From: Pogostemon cablin
Taxonomy: Eukaryota; Streptophyta; Magnoliopsida; Lamiales; Lamiaceae
Direction: 5' to 3'
Assembly (NCBI GenBank): GCA_023678885.1
Contig: CM042966.1
Coordinates: 23,822,028 to 23,886,027, forward strand
DNA length: 64,000 nucleotides
In this document: piece after piece, positions 35,067 through 46,658 of the stretch
Numbering within the stretch: position 1 is the first letter of the stretch
Layout: the number at the start of each line of letters is the position of its first letter
Position numbers and translations under genes: made by a program
The notes under the pieces: model-generated
The model's database searches: none
Seen by the model: only the letters and a program-made list of their open reading frames with translations
Told to the model about the DNA's origin: nothing

Positions 35067-36800
35067 TAAACTTCGCTTATCCTCTTGCAAATGGAAATCA
35101 AAGATGATAGAGAATAGAAAACCAAGGAACATCTACCAATCAAATGAAAGTCACACACCTCAAGAGAAAAGTAACCAATGAACATTCAGAACTAATTATG
35201 AAAAATGACTCTTCACTCAAAATTTGCAACTTTTATGGCATCATATCTTTCAAAATTACATGGCCTCACAATGATTCACTCAAAAACACTCAAGTGTATG
35301 ATTTAGGTAGCAAGATCACTTAGAAATTGAAAAGAAAAGCCATTACCATAGGCTTGTTCCCAAATCAAATCTCCACCAATTTTGGATGAATCATGTGCAA
35401 CAATCAAAGGGTCTTTGAATGAGTTGTAATGGGGGCCTTAGGACAAGGTGAGGTAAAAAGAGAGATAAGTCTGGCTAAATGCACCACTTTACAACATGTG
35501 ATCAAATCAAAACTTCCATCATCCCCAAATTTTCCTTTTCACAACAGCATTTTTCTTGCACTTATAATCTCCCCACACCTGCTCCTTTTTCAAGATTTGA
35601 AACAGCAGGTGTAACACTTAAAAATATCACTGTTTGCTAGATATTCACCAACTCAACAACAAACAATTTCAGCTACTCCTTTTTCCCTTTCTTTTTTCAT
35701 CAAGAATTTTCTCTTTTCTTTTAAACTTTCTTTCTTCCATTTCTTTCTTATTTTCTTTTTCTCCTTCTCCAATTTTTTTATCAACTCCCTCTTCATCGTC
35801 AATTCAACCATAAAATATTTTCACAAGACCACACATTGCAAAGTAATGAAGGGTTCAAACGAAAGAGTTAAAGAAAGAAATGGGAATTCAAGGTTCATTT
35901 ATGTGCTCATAATTCAAAGAAAATGCTTAGGCTCAACGTGGCTTCCCTAGAGTTTTCATATTCGGGTAGAACAATATAAACCAAAAGGGTTAAACCTAAG
36001 TGCCCTTATCATTTTATCACACACAACCATTCATATGATCTTGAAATGCATTCAAAAGAGCAAGTTCTAGAATTAGCAATTCAATTTCAATGCACTCAAG
36101 AAAGAAATTTCAATGGAGCTCATAGATGTTAGCTCGTTAAGGCTCAAAAGCTCACCAAAAATTGGATAGTTTGCCATGAAATTCGAAAAAAAATGAGCCA
36201 CTACAATCACAAAAATCTTGCAAAGATTATCAAGTTTCAATAGCTCCTCAACATCACTGCCACCCCATCAATCATGCGTCACCCTCATCACCTCAAAAGA
36301 TTTTAATCCTCAATTATCCAACTCCACATCAACATAACATTAAGAGGACAACAAGAACAAGACATGGGGCAAGAAATTGACAACTTTTCACCAAAAATCG
36401 AAGAATCCAACAATATTGCCCATCCAACAAATGAAATTTCAAAATTAGAAATCACATAAACATGCACCAAATCAGGATCTCTAACTCCATATTTCAGCAA
36501 GTATTCACCAAACTCAAAACTTAATATCCACAATGAAGACTTACTAGCAAAATCAAGCATATACAGCCACAAGAACTTCACCAAAATCAGCAAAATCAGA
36601 AAGAAAAAAAATCAGAAAATCATAAAGCATATTCACATAACTACTCAAACCCAATTATCATATAAAATCCCCCTCCCCGAACACCTAAACGATTGCTTAT
36701 CCCCAAGCAAAAGAAAGTATAAAAGAGAAACTGAACATGAAATTGGGAGAGTACACATGATTTATTGATGATTTGAACTCTGACCATGATCCCGCAAATG
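35067..36800 (-). other. Non-coding 3' region of element C
   Basis: No frame with recognisable protein. It is C/T-rich on the plus strand. Two further copies of the polypurine-like CTCCCC-ACACCT context occur near 35570 and 36670, suggesting internal duplication of the 3' end. Confidence 0.5.
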
Positions 36801-36810
36801 CTTGACAAGA

Positions 36811-37990
36811 TCATTCATCTGGCGCGTCAAAAAATTCTGGTTGGCCTCGAACCTCTCCATCTGAACCCTCCAAGATGGCCAAAGCCCGTAGGGAGAGCTC
36901 TTGGAAAAAAGGGGACTGGAATATTGGCCACTCCTTATGCTGCATCTGGATGTTCTTCAGAAATTCTATGGTGGTGAAGGTGGGGTTTGGAAGAACCAAT
37001 TCCTCTTTCTCAGTCACCATCCACATGTGTGTGCCATGATCGTTTCTTAAAACCCCCATTTTCTTCAACAGCGTGGCATCAACCAACTACCCGATAAAGA
37101 CCCTATTTATCCTGTCAACTCCTGCAATCTTCGTAATGACCATGATCAGCCCACCTACAATGATGCTCCCGCTGCCTTTCTTCACCTGCGACAAATGCTC
37201 AATCACCATATCCCCGAGCCCAAGTGGCTTCCTATGTAGCATCGCATCAATCACTCTCAGTTCTTTCCATTCCACTACATTCTTATTCGTTTCTTTAGAA
37301 AATATGATACTGGCAACCAATCTTTGAATATAGCGAATGTACGGATTTTGAATTAAACTACCCTTCGCACTACTAGATCTGTAAACCTTCTGCCCCAATG
37401 TGATCTCCTTCCACAGAGGCTCTGCTCTGAACTCTTCCTCCACATACTCAGTCATCGGAACCCCTAAAAACAGCATGAAGGCATCGACTGACCAATTATG
37501 CGTAATACTTCCCCAACCGGAAAGTTACCCCTTCTTCAATCTTGTCAAATGTACTCAGGAATTCATACGTAAGGTCTGCATAAATGGGATAATTCCCAAT
37601 AACCAGTTCCTCAAACCCACCATGTCAATCATTCTGAAAATGTCATCATGCAATCCTAATGTCTTAAGCGACGCTGTGTCAATATAACAGGTGGATTTGA
37701 TATCTCTTTTTACTAACTCTTTGTAAGCCTCAACTTGAACCAGACCTGACATAGCGATGAAGTGGGGATTCGGGAAGCAGTACACCGGACCTGAGCGGCG
37801 GCGGTGTCGGGGTTGCGGTGTTCTGTTGTCGGCGGCTTCGGTTACTTCGGTTGGTAGTGTTCTCCCGCCGATATTAGGTTGAGCAGCAATGATTGTAGGG
37901 AACTCTTCAGAAACAGAACCGATAGCGGCGGCGTTGGGTTCGCGGTATACCACAATCGCCCTAGACGGTTCCGTCTCGTCTTTCCTCCGT
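36811..37990 (-). pseudogene. Athila-type ORF1 of element C, decayed
   Basis: Minus-strand frames in order. An Arg-rich start (about 37990) leads into VYREPNAAAIGSVSEEF, a basic Pro-rich stretch, then QVEAYKELVKRDIKSTCYID and LGLHDDIFRMIDMVGLRNWL. After a stop/frameshift near 37560-37480 comes FMLFLGVPMTEYVEEEF, LWKEITLGQKVYRSSSAKGS, LIQNPYIRYIQRLVASIIF and GGLIMVI. One stop (TAG near 37085) precedes LVDATLLKKMGVL and the C-terminal tail. The order FW/LW..IT, then S..KGSLIQNP..RYI.R....IF, then GGLI matches the Athila ORF1 family, as in element A. The product's function is unknown. Confidence 0.75.
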
Positions 37991-39020
37991 TGTTTCTTTC
38001 TTGTGCATACTAGAGCGCAAATTCACCATTGTTACGTCAAAAATTACACCGATGCTACTTTGGGCTTTAATTCGAAGAGTGGGAATCGAATTTCCCACGG
38101 TGAAAATTCTCAATGTAGCGAAGCGAATTTGACGAGGAACTTGAGTCGTGGTGGATTTGAGAATAAGGCTCTTTCAAACTAGAAGAGAAATTGGGGTTCC
38201 TGATGGTGTTGCAGAATTTGCGAACAAGAATGGGAATTTTGATTTCTTGTTATGGACGAGAATTTAGGGCTTCCTCAGGCTTGAATGACTTGGGCTCTGT
38301 ATATATTTTTATCAATTCCATAATGGACTTCAAGATTTAGGCCTCCGTCCTAAAAAAACATAAAAGAATTAGTTGGGCCATTAGTAACTTCCATAGAAGC
38401 AAGAAAATTATTTCATGATCCAATTTCAATATTTCTTTTCCGGAAATAAAATTTCAAATTGACCAAGCAATTTAATTCCAACTGATATATCTGAAACCCC
38501 AAGAAACTAAAATTGAACAATCAGACACCTTATTGAAAATAAAATAAAATAAAATAAAATAATAAAAATACACAAAAATAAAGAGAGAAAATTGGGATGC
38601 CTCCCAATCAGCGCTTTTTTTATTGTCATTGGCTCAACTTAGGTAAGGTGTATTGTCATCAATTGTAGACCACGTCCTCCAACTCCATTCGATCCACCTC
38701 AACCGTTGGAAGCCTTCATGATACTCCTTAAGTTGGTGCCCATTACCTTTGAAACTCTTTTCAGAATTCGTGCTTCTTATCTCAACTGCACCATGAGGAA
38801 ATACATTAGTCACAATAAACGGACCAATACAATAAGAACGCAACTACCAGGAAACAATTTAAGCTTTGAGTGAAAAAGTAAAACTTTTTGTCAAATGCAA
38901 AAATTTTTCCTTGATATTCTTGCATCATGAAATGTCTTTGTTTTCGCCTTATAAATCACTGAATTTTCATAGGCCTCGTTTCTCAATTCTTCCAACTCTT
39001 GCAATTGGAATTTCCTTTGC
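37991..39020 (-). other. Leader region of element C
   Basis: Non-coding on the minus strand between the primer site and ORF1. It includes an (AAAAT)n run near 38545-38565. A 69-residue frame at 38634-38843 ends like a gypsy integrase C-terminus (SYCIGPFIVTNVFPHGAVEI), so a scrap of pol may survive here out of its usual order. Confidence 0.5.
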
Positions 39021-39038
39021 TCCCCGACAACTGTGCCA
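39021..39038 (-). other. Primer-binding site of element C (tRNA-Asp type)
   Basis: Minus strand TGGCACAGTTGTCGGGGA, 4 nt from the LTR end. It differs at three positions from the common TGGCGCCGTTGCCGGGGA. Confidence 0.85.
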
Positions 39039-39042
39039 AATT

Positions 39043-40387
39043 TGATAAGTTGTCACCGGCCTACCAAAATAAATTAATTTCCGACTTACTCCAATACTTA
39101 GTATAGCAATGAGTATGGGTCGAAACCAAGAGGGTATAATGAGATTTTAATTAAATTCAAGTGTTGCAAACATATAAAATAAATAAGGGAGGTTTTGAAT
39201 TGGTGACAATTGAAATTAACAATAACAATAAATCAACTTAATTTTTTAAATAACAAAGTAGATTGAAAATTAATTATAAAATTAACCAAGTGCGACTAAC
39301 CTAGTTTAGGATGACGATCCCCTCCCGTTCACTAAATTAATTAATTATATGAATTAAACATCTAGCCTAGTGTGCAAACTTAAATCCCTAGATTGACGGT
39401 ACAACCAATCAACCAGAATGTTCTTATGTTCATCAATTAGGGTACGACCACTAAATTGAACTATTTACGAGTTACCCAATGGATTCGAACTCGCAAATGC
39501 ATTAAGACTCTAAACATAGAAATACTAGGCTACAAATCCGGCTAGGAATCATACAACCTAGATCCTATTAAACCAAGAGGGAATAATCTCTACTTGTTGC
39601 TTAATCCAATTCCTACAACAATTACAGATTGTAGATCACGAAATAGCAGTAAGTAATAAAATAATTACACTAGTTGATCAGGCTAAAATAAATATTAAAG
39701 TGCTATAAAGAACATCAAAGCATGTAATAGAATAAACTTGCACAAAAGATTCAATGAAAAACCCTTAATAATTAAGCTAAGGTTCAACAGGAGGTTCACA
39801 AAATCCTAAACTAGAAAAGGAGATTAGCCCCGCATGTTCATAGTAAAAACAAAATTAAAATATAAAAACCGATGATGTCCAATGAACTTGAATCTTCACG
39901 ATCTCAAAACTGCCTTCTATTGCCGCTGTTTCTTTATGCCAATCCTCCTAGAAGTATCTTGTCTCTTCGTGTAGCAGCCTCCCCAAAATATAAACAAAAT
40001 ATCTTCCCTTCTTTTGCTTGATCTCTTTCCTTCTTCCTCAAATATCTCCAAGATCTATTTTTTATTTATCGTGCCTTCCACAAGATATGGGTCTGATATG
40101 GGATGATTCTGGAACGTGAGAAAACGTGTGAGAGGATTTCCAGCTGCTACTTTCCTTATTTATTCTGAATTTTTGTTCGTTTCCACTGACACTGAAGGGT
40201 TCAGTGTCAGCTCATCTGGCAGCAACGAATTTCCTCCACAAAATAGCATTTTTTCCACATCAATTTATAATATTAAAGCTCTAATTTACCAAAGACAAGA
40301 TAAGTCAATTTAACACCCAATTAGCACATAAGTCAATCATATAAACATGAATTTCAACCAAATAATTGTGCTAAAATATGACTTATG
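39043..40387 (-). repeat. 5' LTR of element C (right copy)
   Basis: 1345 bp; begins TGATAAGTTGTCACC on the plus strand. Similarity to the left copy is high, with small indels. Confidence 0.93.
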
Positions 40388-40829
40388 CGCTGAAAGAAGG
40401 AATAGGACTTTGTTGGAGATGGTGAGATCCATGATGGCACAAGCTAATCTACCGATCTCTTTTTGGGGAGATGTATTTGCTTACGGCAGCTTATTTGCTT
40501 AATCGTGTACCTTTCAAATCATTTGCTTCGACTCTATATGACCTTTGGACGTGTAGAAAACCTGACTTAAATAACCTTAGGGCTTGGGGATGAGCAGCTT
40601 ACATACATGATTCATCAAGTCAATATAAAAAGTTGGGTCCTAGAGGCAAAATGTATCTTCATAAGATACTACGAACATTCTAAGGGTTACATGTTCATAG
40701 GAGATCAAGATGGGAGCTTAATTGAGATAGAATCACGTAATGCTCATTTTTTGGAAACTGAATTTCCTAGTAGGGGGCATCAGGGATGCTGAACCTATTT
40801 CGATGTAGTAGAAAACCAATACCTACAAG

Positions 40830-41785
40830 ATCCAAGTGGAAGTAGTAGTTTAGCTGATGGTGTGGATCTTGATAGATATTCGCCGATTGAGGATCAGGCG
40901 ATTCCCAATGAGAGAATTTTATCTACAGAAGATCATCAACAGCTATCTCGGAATAGTTCTTGGAAAAATGTGCCCCAAAGGCATTATGATATTGAAGGAC
41001 ATGCCTTCTTTGTTTCACTAGAAAATTGAGATGTTTCTACTGTTGATGAGGAAGAGCCCAGAAATGTTAAAGAAGCTCTGACTTGTCTGGCAAAGGAGAA
41101 ATGGATGAAAGCGATGAAAGAGGAGATGGAGTCTACGAAGTCAAATCAAGTTTGGGAACTTGTAGAACTTCCGAAGGGACGAAAGACTATTATGAATAAA
41201 TGGATTCTCAAAATCAAAAGAAAGGTTGATGGCTCAATAGAGAGGTATAAAGCTCGCTTGGTGGCAAAAGGTTATATTCAACAAGAGGGTATATACTACG
41301 AAGAAACCTTTTCACCTGTAGTAAGGTTTGCCTCGATTCGTCTACTGTTGGCTATAGTGGCTAGTATGAATTTAGAATTATACCAAATGGATGTTAAGAC
41401 CACATTTCTCAATGGAGAATTAGAAGAACAAATCTACATGCAACAGCCTATAGGATTTATTCTTCGAGGTCAAGAGGATAAAGTTTGTAGATTGAAGAAG
41501 TCAATCTACGGACTCAAACAATCCACTAGACAATGGTATTTGAGGTTTCACACTAAGATAATCTCGTATAACTTCATTATGATAAATGAAGACTACCGTG
41601 TTTACGTTAAATGGTCTGATGGTTATTTTGTGATTCTATCCTTGTATGTGGATGACGTACTACTAGCGTGTAATAACAAAGAGTATCTTGAAATCATAAA
41701 AAGGTGGTTATCTTCAAATTTCGAAATGAAAGATATGGGTGAGGCAGAATACATACTTGGTGTAAAGATCCATAGGGATCGTTGA
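40830..41785 (+). pseudogene. Copia reverse transcriptase, nearly intact core
   Basis: The N-terminal connector (DEEEPRNVKEALTCLAKEKW) follows in-frame stops upstream. An uninterrupted 226-residue frame (41105-41785) covers palm and fingers: NKWILKIKRKVDGSIERYKA, QMDVKTTFLNGELEE with the first catalytic Asp (residue 96), SIYGLKQS, and LYVDDVLLA with the catalytic YVDD (181-184). It ends ILGVKIHRDR at a TGA where active elements continue into the connection domain. All catalytic Asp residues remain, so decay of this part is recent or light. Confidence 0.93.
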
Positions 41786-42599
41786 AGAAATTATTGAGTT
41801 TGTCTCAAAAACTTATATCAAGAAACTTTTAGAACGGTTCGAGATGGGAACTTGCAAGCCCATAAATACTCCCATTGTGAAAGGCGAATCATTGAGTCAA
41901 CAAATATGACTCAAGATGAAAGAATAAAATGTCCAAAGTGCCAAATGCCAATGCGATTAGAGGTCTTATGTACGCAATGTTGTGTACGAGACCAGACATT
42001 TGTTATGTCGTTAGTCTGGTAAGCAGGTATCAATCCAATTCGGGGAAGAAGCATTGGATGGCTATAAAAAGAATTTTCAGATATCTGAAAAGGGCTGCAG
42101 ATTATTCTCTTTGTTACCAATGGAGTACAGTACGCTGAATGGTTATTCAAACGTTGACTGGAGTGGAGATTTAGATGATCGTAAATCAATTTTTGGTTAT
42201 GTCTTCTTGCTCAACAAAGGAGCAATCTCATGGTGTAGCAAGAAACAGACTTGCATAGCATTGTCCACTATGGAAGCCATGTTTGTAGCATGTGCGTCTG
42301 TAGTTCAAGAGGCTATTTGGTTAAGAAGATTCATGAAACACTTGGAGCTCTTAAACACTCTAGTGGGAGCTGTTTTAATCAATTGTGATAATCAAGCAGC
42401 CATTGCTTACACGAAAGACCCTAAATATCATGGAAAGACCAAACACATTGATACGAAATTCAACTTTGTTAGAGATATTGTAGACAAGAAGAAAGTGATT
42501 CTTAGATACATTTCTATTCATTTGATGTTAGCAGATCCCTTTACCAAATCGATTCCCAGAGATATTTTCATAGGACATGTAAAAGGATTAGGTTTGTGA
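41786..42599 (+). pseudogene. Copia RNase H and pol C-terminus, frameshifted
   Basis: After the stop at 41785 the frame shifts to MSKVPNANAIRGLMYAMLCT and RPDICYVVSLVSRYQSN, then shifts again into NGYSNVDWSGDLDDRKSIFG (catalytic Asp), GAISWCSKKQTCIALSTMEA (catalytic Glu), INCDNQAAIAYTKDP (Asp) and KHIDTKFNFVRDIV. It ends GHVKGLGL, the usual pol terminus of TNT1-like copia. At STMEAMFVACA the common form is STMEAEYVA. Confidence 0.92.
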
Positions 42600-43570
42600 A
42601 GGATTTAAAACGATGTATTGAATATATTTATGTAAGTTAACGGAATGGTTAACGGGTTAACTATACATATATTTTTATAAATTATATGTGATGGTTAATA
42701 TATAATAGTATGTCGACAAGTTATGATTGGTTCTCTCATACGAGCAATCACCTCTGGCTAAGTGGGAGCACAGAGATGAGATTACAATAATTAATGTAAT
42801 CGAGATAGATTTTGCCACGAATCTAATCCAACTTGTTGTAAAGCTAAATCAACGGAGATCTTATACGTTAGAGGGAGGATATCCGGGTTAAGTGTATGGG
42901 ACACACTTCAACTTTGATTTACACGATGTCTAAATTAAAATGAAATATGACATACGCTTTCATGGAAAGAAGTTAAAGGCATTGTGACAAGTGTTTTAGG
43001 AAAACGACTTGTGCTAAGTTGACCCCCAATAGGATTGAGAAAATTATCTCTAATTTCTCAAAAGTATGAGTCCTTATCTATTTGTTACCCTTATGACTTT
43101 TTACAATATTCTAAGCTTTCACTTAAGTGTTGCTACTTTAGCATGTTACCAAAAGAGCTATGATTAATCATGGCAATGCGGTGCATGTCTAGGAAAGCAG
43201 TTACAGTGGGAAACTGTAGATATTTAGTGAGATGGGAAGGACGTCTTAATTTAACATATACTATTGTGATTCATTGACTAGTCAACCAAGTATGTTCTTG
43301 ATTATGAATATATAGTTTTGCAAAAGGGTTTAATATGCTCTTACAAATTAAGGGATTGAAAAGAGATATGTCAACCCATGTTAAATGTTCAAGAGTTCTG
43401 AGGTATAGCGAGCTTGTTGATTTTCTTTGATAAACTGGTTGAGTTGCTATATATCTCTAACAGATATATAGCGATTAAGACTCAGATCTCGTGGGTCATA
43501 CGATGTATTAATCTATACGAGAATATGATTCATGAAGAAAATGAGTCAGGCGACTTTTGACTTCATATGT
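42600..43570 (+). other. Non-coding region between copia pol and the 3' LTR
   Basis: About 1 kb with no sustained frame. No insertion signature was seen. Confidence 0.55.
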
Positions 43571-43580
43571 GAGTGGGAGA
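43571..43580 (+). other. Polypurine tract of the copia element
   Basis: GAGTGGGAGA directly before the 3' LTR. Confidence 0.75.
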
Positions 43581-44017
43581 AGTAAATAATAGTTAATATT
43601 AATTAATTATATTCCACATATAAAAGTGGATAATAGAGAGAAAATGAGTTATGAGACGGTTCTCAACTCCTATCTCCTTGGGATATATATTACTGCACGG
43701 AAGCAGTTAAAAAACACGCTCATACATTGAAATGTTTTTCAGAACGCAGAACACATCATACAGAAAGTTAAGCGTATTCTCTCTCGGTGTTCCTTCTCTC
43801 CCGAAATCACAACCCAAAATCTATTCCACAATTAATACACATTCGTGAAAATTAATCTCTCAACCCTATGTTAAAGATTTGATCCAGAGATTCTAACGTG
43901 AGTATCAACCGGTTCGTCTGTATTCTTCCATTGCTACGCAAACCTACGGTGAGAGGTATGAGATTTCTCTTTATGTATGAATAGGATTTATGTTTTAGGA
44001 ACGTGGTTTATCCAACA
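43581..44017 (+). repeat. 3' LTR of the copia element
   Basis: 437 bp, beginning AGTAAATAAT (TG expected, first base changed) and ending TTTATCCAACA, followed by target copy GGTTG. Confidence 0.93.
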
Positions 44018-44949
44018 GGTTGTATGAAGGAAGGGAGTGAGAGAATGAAGAGGCTGGAATGCCACATTTGGTTTTCTTTGAAAAAGCTTTCGTTTTGTGT
44101 ACGATGCTTCCTCTGCCTTCTTTATCTATGTAAACCTAGTTAACAAATTAACTTAATTTTTTATCTATATACGAAAATGCAGCCTAATTAACAATTAAGT
44201 CACAGGCTTAGTTATATTACAAATACTTGTGTAAACCAGGTTTACAATGTAAATCATTTGGTCCCCCTTCCAATCATATATACCATATGTATTGCTAGAG
44301 TGTTTAAATTAAAGGGGATCGTAGAATTTACAAAGGTACATGATATAAATTCGGTTTAGAAGAGACTAACTCTAGCTATATATATACCCCAAACAATCTT
44401 CACGTGGAGTTTAAAATACAAAAAAAAATTTTATATCAATTTTTTGATTTTGGAGAAATAATCATTTTTAATAATAAAATAATGATAAAGTAATTTTTTT
44501 TTGGGGTGTTTCTAATGTAATGAAATAAATAAATAAAGAAATGATGGGAGTATAACTTTAATAGTACACCCTTCTCCCTTAAAAGACAGTGTCTTTTGAA
44601 TTAATATTTTGATTTAACCACTTCTTTAGTGGGTTATGTTAATATTAATTGGACTAAATGTCTAGAGAATCGACGGTCTATTTATAGTTACTACATCTAT
44701 TTTATAGAAATTCTTGTATCTTAAAGCATATGGGCATAGTGTTTAATAGTGACTTGTAGGGGATAACTTTTCCTCCAAAATATATTTATGATTCCACCAT
44801 ATACGTACATATAAAAGAATATGTAATTTTCCGTGTAAAATGTAAACATATACCTTATTGCGGGACGGAGGGAGTAAGTTACAAACATATATAAAATGCA
44901 TGTTTAAGCATTTGTTGGTGGTGAAAGGGGAAGAAGAGGATTAACATGA
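44018..44949. other. Intergenic; remnants of MITEs
   Basis: 44230-44345 resembles the interior of the small MITE at 49017-49188 (TATGTATTGCTAG...TTTAAATT). 44840-44873 ends GCGGGACGGAGGGAG then TA, a right-hand Stowaway end whose left end is unclear. No gene. Confidence 0.45.
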
Positions 44950-45075
44950 TAGAGGGAGGCTGTCAACCAAGCCAAGATGACTTCCTCGTGTCGATCGATC
45001 GAGAGAGATTCTCATTCGTAAAAGATACGAGGCAAGTCATTCTTGGCTGATATACAATGGCTTCTCTCTTCATGT
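44950..45075 (-). ncRNA. MIR169-like microRNA precursor hairpin
   Basis: On the minus strand, CAGCCAAGAATGACTTGCC (from 45049 down) matches plant miR169 (CAGCCAAGGATGACTTGCC) except for one base and lies in the 5' arm, as in known MIR169 genes. The 3' arm, around 44990-44966, reads GAGGAAGTCATCTTGGCTTG and pairs with it, with small bulges. The stem extends outwards (AGAGAGAAGCC against GGAGGCTGTC-side sequence, with G-U pairs) and closes over a loop containing ATCGATCGAT. A canonical TATA box lies about 100 bp upstream on the same strand. miR169 directs cleavage of NF-YA (HAP2) transcripts in drought, nitrogen and nodule/flower development. The plus-strand reading gives a poorer mature sequence with two deletions. 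Confidence 0.8.
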
Positions 45076-45148
45076 AAGCCCTCTCTTCCTCATATAATTG
45101 CATGTCCTTATACTGATTATGTTTTCTTGCTTGCTGCCAATTAATCCC

Positions 45149-45156
45149 TATTTATA
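45149..45156 (-). promoter_or_regulatory. TATA box of the MIR169-like gene
   Basis: Minus strand TATAAATA within GGCTATAAATAGGG, an almost ideal plant TATA box. It would place the transcription start near 45120 and the hairpin within the first 100 nt of the transcript. Confidence 0.7.
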
Positions 45157-45720
45157 GCCATAGTTTTGCTCAAAACTGTCCTTTTCTTTTGGGTTGACCC
45201 TTTTCCAAGTGGCCTTATCCAACATATTGATCACAAATGTTTGAATAAATGTTGCCCACGAAATGCAGATTCTTGCAGATATATATTCCTAAAAATATGC
45301 TCAGAATTAAGTAGAGGAATGTCAAACTTGAAATATTGTGGAATTTATAACATTATATTTTATGAAATTAATTTTCTTTAATTTTTCGTACTTGTTTATC
45401 ATGTGTTTCTGCTTCATTTTTAATTATGAAGATAATTTATCAATCCAGGTTTACATGTCATTAGTTATATATATAATTTTTTTTTCTTTTCAAAGACTGA
45501 ATGGATATCCCGCGTGCTCATTCTCGAGAGGTGCCTGTTTTATTTTACTTGCATTCTCTTTTCAATAGTTAGTCATTGCATTACCTCAACAACAGTGTTA
45601 TAAGATAGATAAAGTGGGGATGGATTGTGAGATGTATTATTGACTTATAATTATTAAAATAGGTTTATTATATACATTAAATACTTTTATTGATAGTTAA
45701 AGTATATTTCTAGTAAATTA

Positions 45721-45911
45721 CACTCTCTCCGTCTTATTCATAAGTCTCATTTGCTTTTTGCACGTGAATTAATGAATATTATTATTTTATATGTAATAGT
45801 TGTATTAGAAATGAGTGATGGACCATATGTACAGCCCGAAGGGGGAAATGAGAACATTTGAATTAGACAACCAATATAGTAAAAAGTGGATTTTAGATGG
45901 GACAGAGAGAG
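45721..45911. mobile_element. Stowaway-like MITE
   Basis: Preceded by TA, starts CACTCTCTCCGTCTTATTC, ends GGGACAGAGAGAG before TA. A shortened version occupies the matching place in the other block copy (48452-48573), so it predates the duplication. Confidence 0.78.
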
Positions 45912-46000
45912 TATTATAACACCCTACAGTTATATTTTATTACATCATTCATCAAATTTTAGGAAAACATACTTTAGCAATCAATAAGAATATTTTATTT

Positions 46001-46274
46001 GATAAAGTCTCTTATAAGATGTTATTATGAAATGCTTTGTGAGACTTGTTAAAGTATGTTTATAATTTAGATAAAGTATGTTTAATGATTGTTAGAGTAT
46101 GTTTTTTAAAGTATGCTACATTATCCATTAAAGTATGATTTTAACGTATTATAATATAATTTATTATTAACATACGTTAACTACAAATTAACATACTTTA
46201 TCTATACAATAAACATATTATATTGATGGGTCGACCCGTCTCACAAATAACACATCTCACAAAAGAGTTTCTCA
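46001..46274. mobile_element. MITE with GTGAGAC inverted repeats, third copy
   Basis: AAAGTCTCTTATAAGATG at the left; CGACCCGTCTCACAAATAAC and CTCACAAAAGAG at the right, with the CATACTTTA-type core of 7848-8133. Decayed. Confidence 0.6.
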
Positions 46275-46658
46275 TTTTATTTATATAATAATTATATTTT
46301 AACATGTCTCACAAATCATCTTACATTAACATTTCCGAGACTTTGTCATCAATTTATAATAATAATATTCTCATTCCCCCAAATATCTTACTCTACAAAA
46401 TTAGAACAGGCCTATGGTTAGGTGGGCTGGCAGGTTGGTTCAATGTGAAATTGGCCTGACCTTGAAAATGAAGGTCATACACTGATGGACTGTGTGCTGA
46501 AATACTGGAAACCTTGTTTCTTCATTCCTCTTTTTCGCATAGAGATAAGAGTAAAAATTAAATGCTAATTTTGCTTCTAAGTTTTCAGTTTTTATATTTA
46601 AACAAATACTAATATGCCACATTATAATTACAAAGAAAAGGAATTCTTAACTAGAGTA

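Larger units (their letters stand above)
33700..40387 (-). mobile_element. Element C: non-autonomous Athila-like LTR retrotransposon
   Basis: LTRs 33700-35052 and 39043-40387 begin TGATAAG and end CTTATCA (right copy degenerate, CTTATG). Flanking pentamers TGCTG (33695-33699) and CGCTG (40388-40392) agree in four of five bases. The primer-binding site lies by the right LTR, so the reading strand is minus. The interior (4 kb) holds only an ORF1-like frame; no gag, protease, reverse transcriptase or integrase was seen. The insertion interrupts the copia integrase. Confidence 0.9.
33426..40800 (+). pseudogene. Copia integrase, split by element C
   Basis: The first part (33426-33699) reads FTFIDDYSRFGYAYL (catalytic Asp), LRTDRGREYLSEQF (second Asp) and VPYTPQQNGVA. 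It resumes at 40389 with ERRNRTLLEMVRSMM, where the Glu is the third catalytic residue, so element C sits just before the codon for the DDE Glu. Beyond it, FWGDVF is followed by a frameshift to LTAAYLLNRVP, then AYIHDSSSQYKKLGPRGK and, shifted again, GYMFIGDQDGSLIEIESR. The N-terminal zinc-binding part is missing. It cannot function. Confidence 0.9.
28864..44017 (+). mobile_element. Ty1-copia LTR retrotransposon with two internal insertions
   Basis: LTRs at 28864-29294 and 43581-44017, flanked by GGTTG at 28859-28863 and 44018-44022, a perfect 5-bp duplication. Order: LTR, Met-tRNA primer site, leader with a solo LTR, gag, protease, integrase split by element C, reverse transcriptase, RNase H, about 1 kb non-coding, polypurine tract, LTR. 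This gene order defines Ty1-copia. Without element C and the solo LTR it is about 7.2 kb. Stops, frameshifts and a broken protease site show that it is dead. Confidence 0.95.

Noticed and set aside
44960..45050. Plus-strand reading of the MIR169-like hairpin
   Set aside because: The plus 5' arm lacks two bases of the miR169 sequence, while the minus strand has the better mature sequence and the TATA box.
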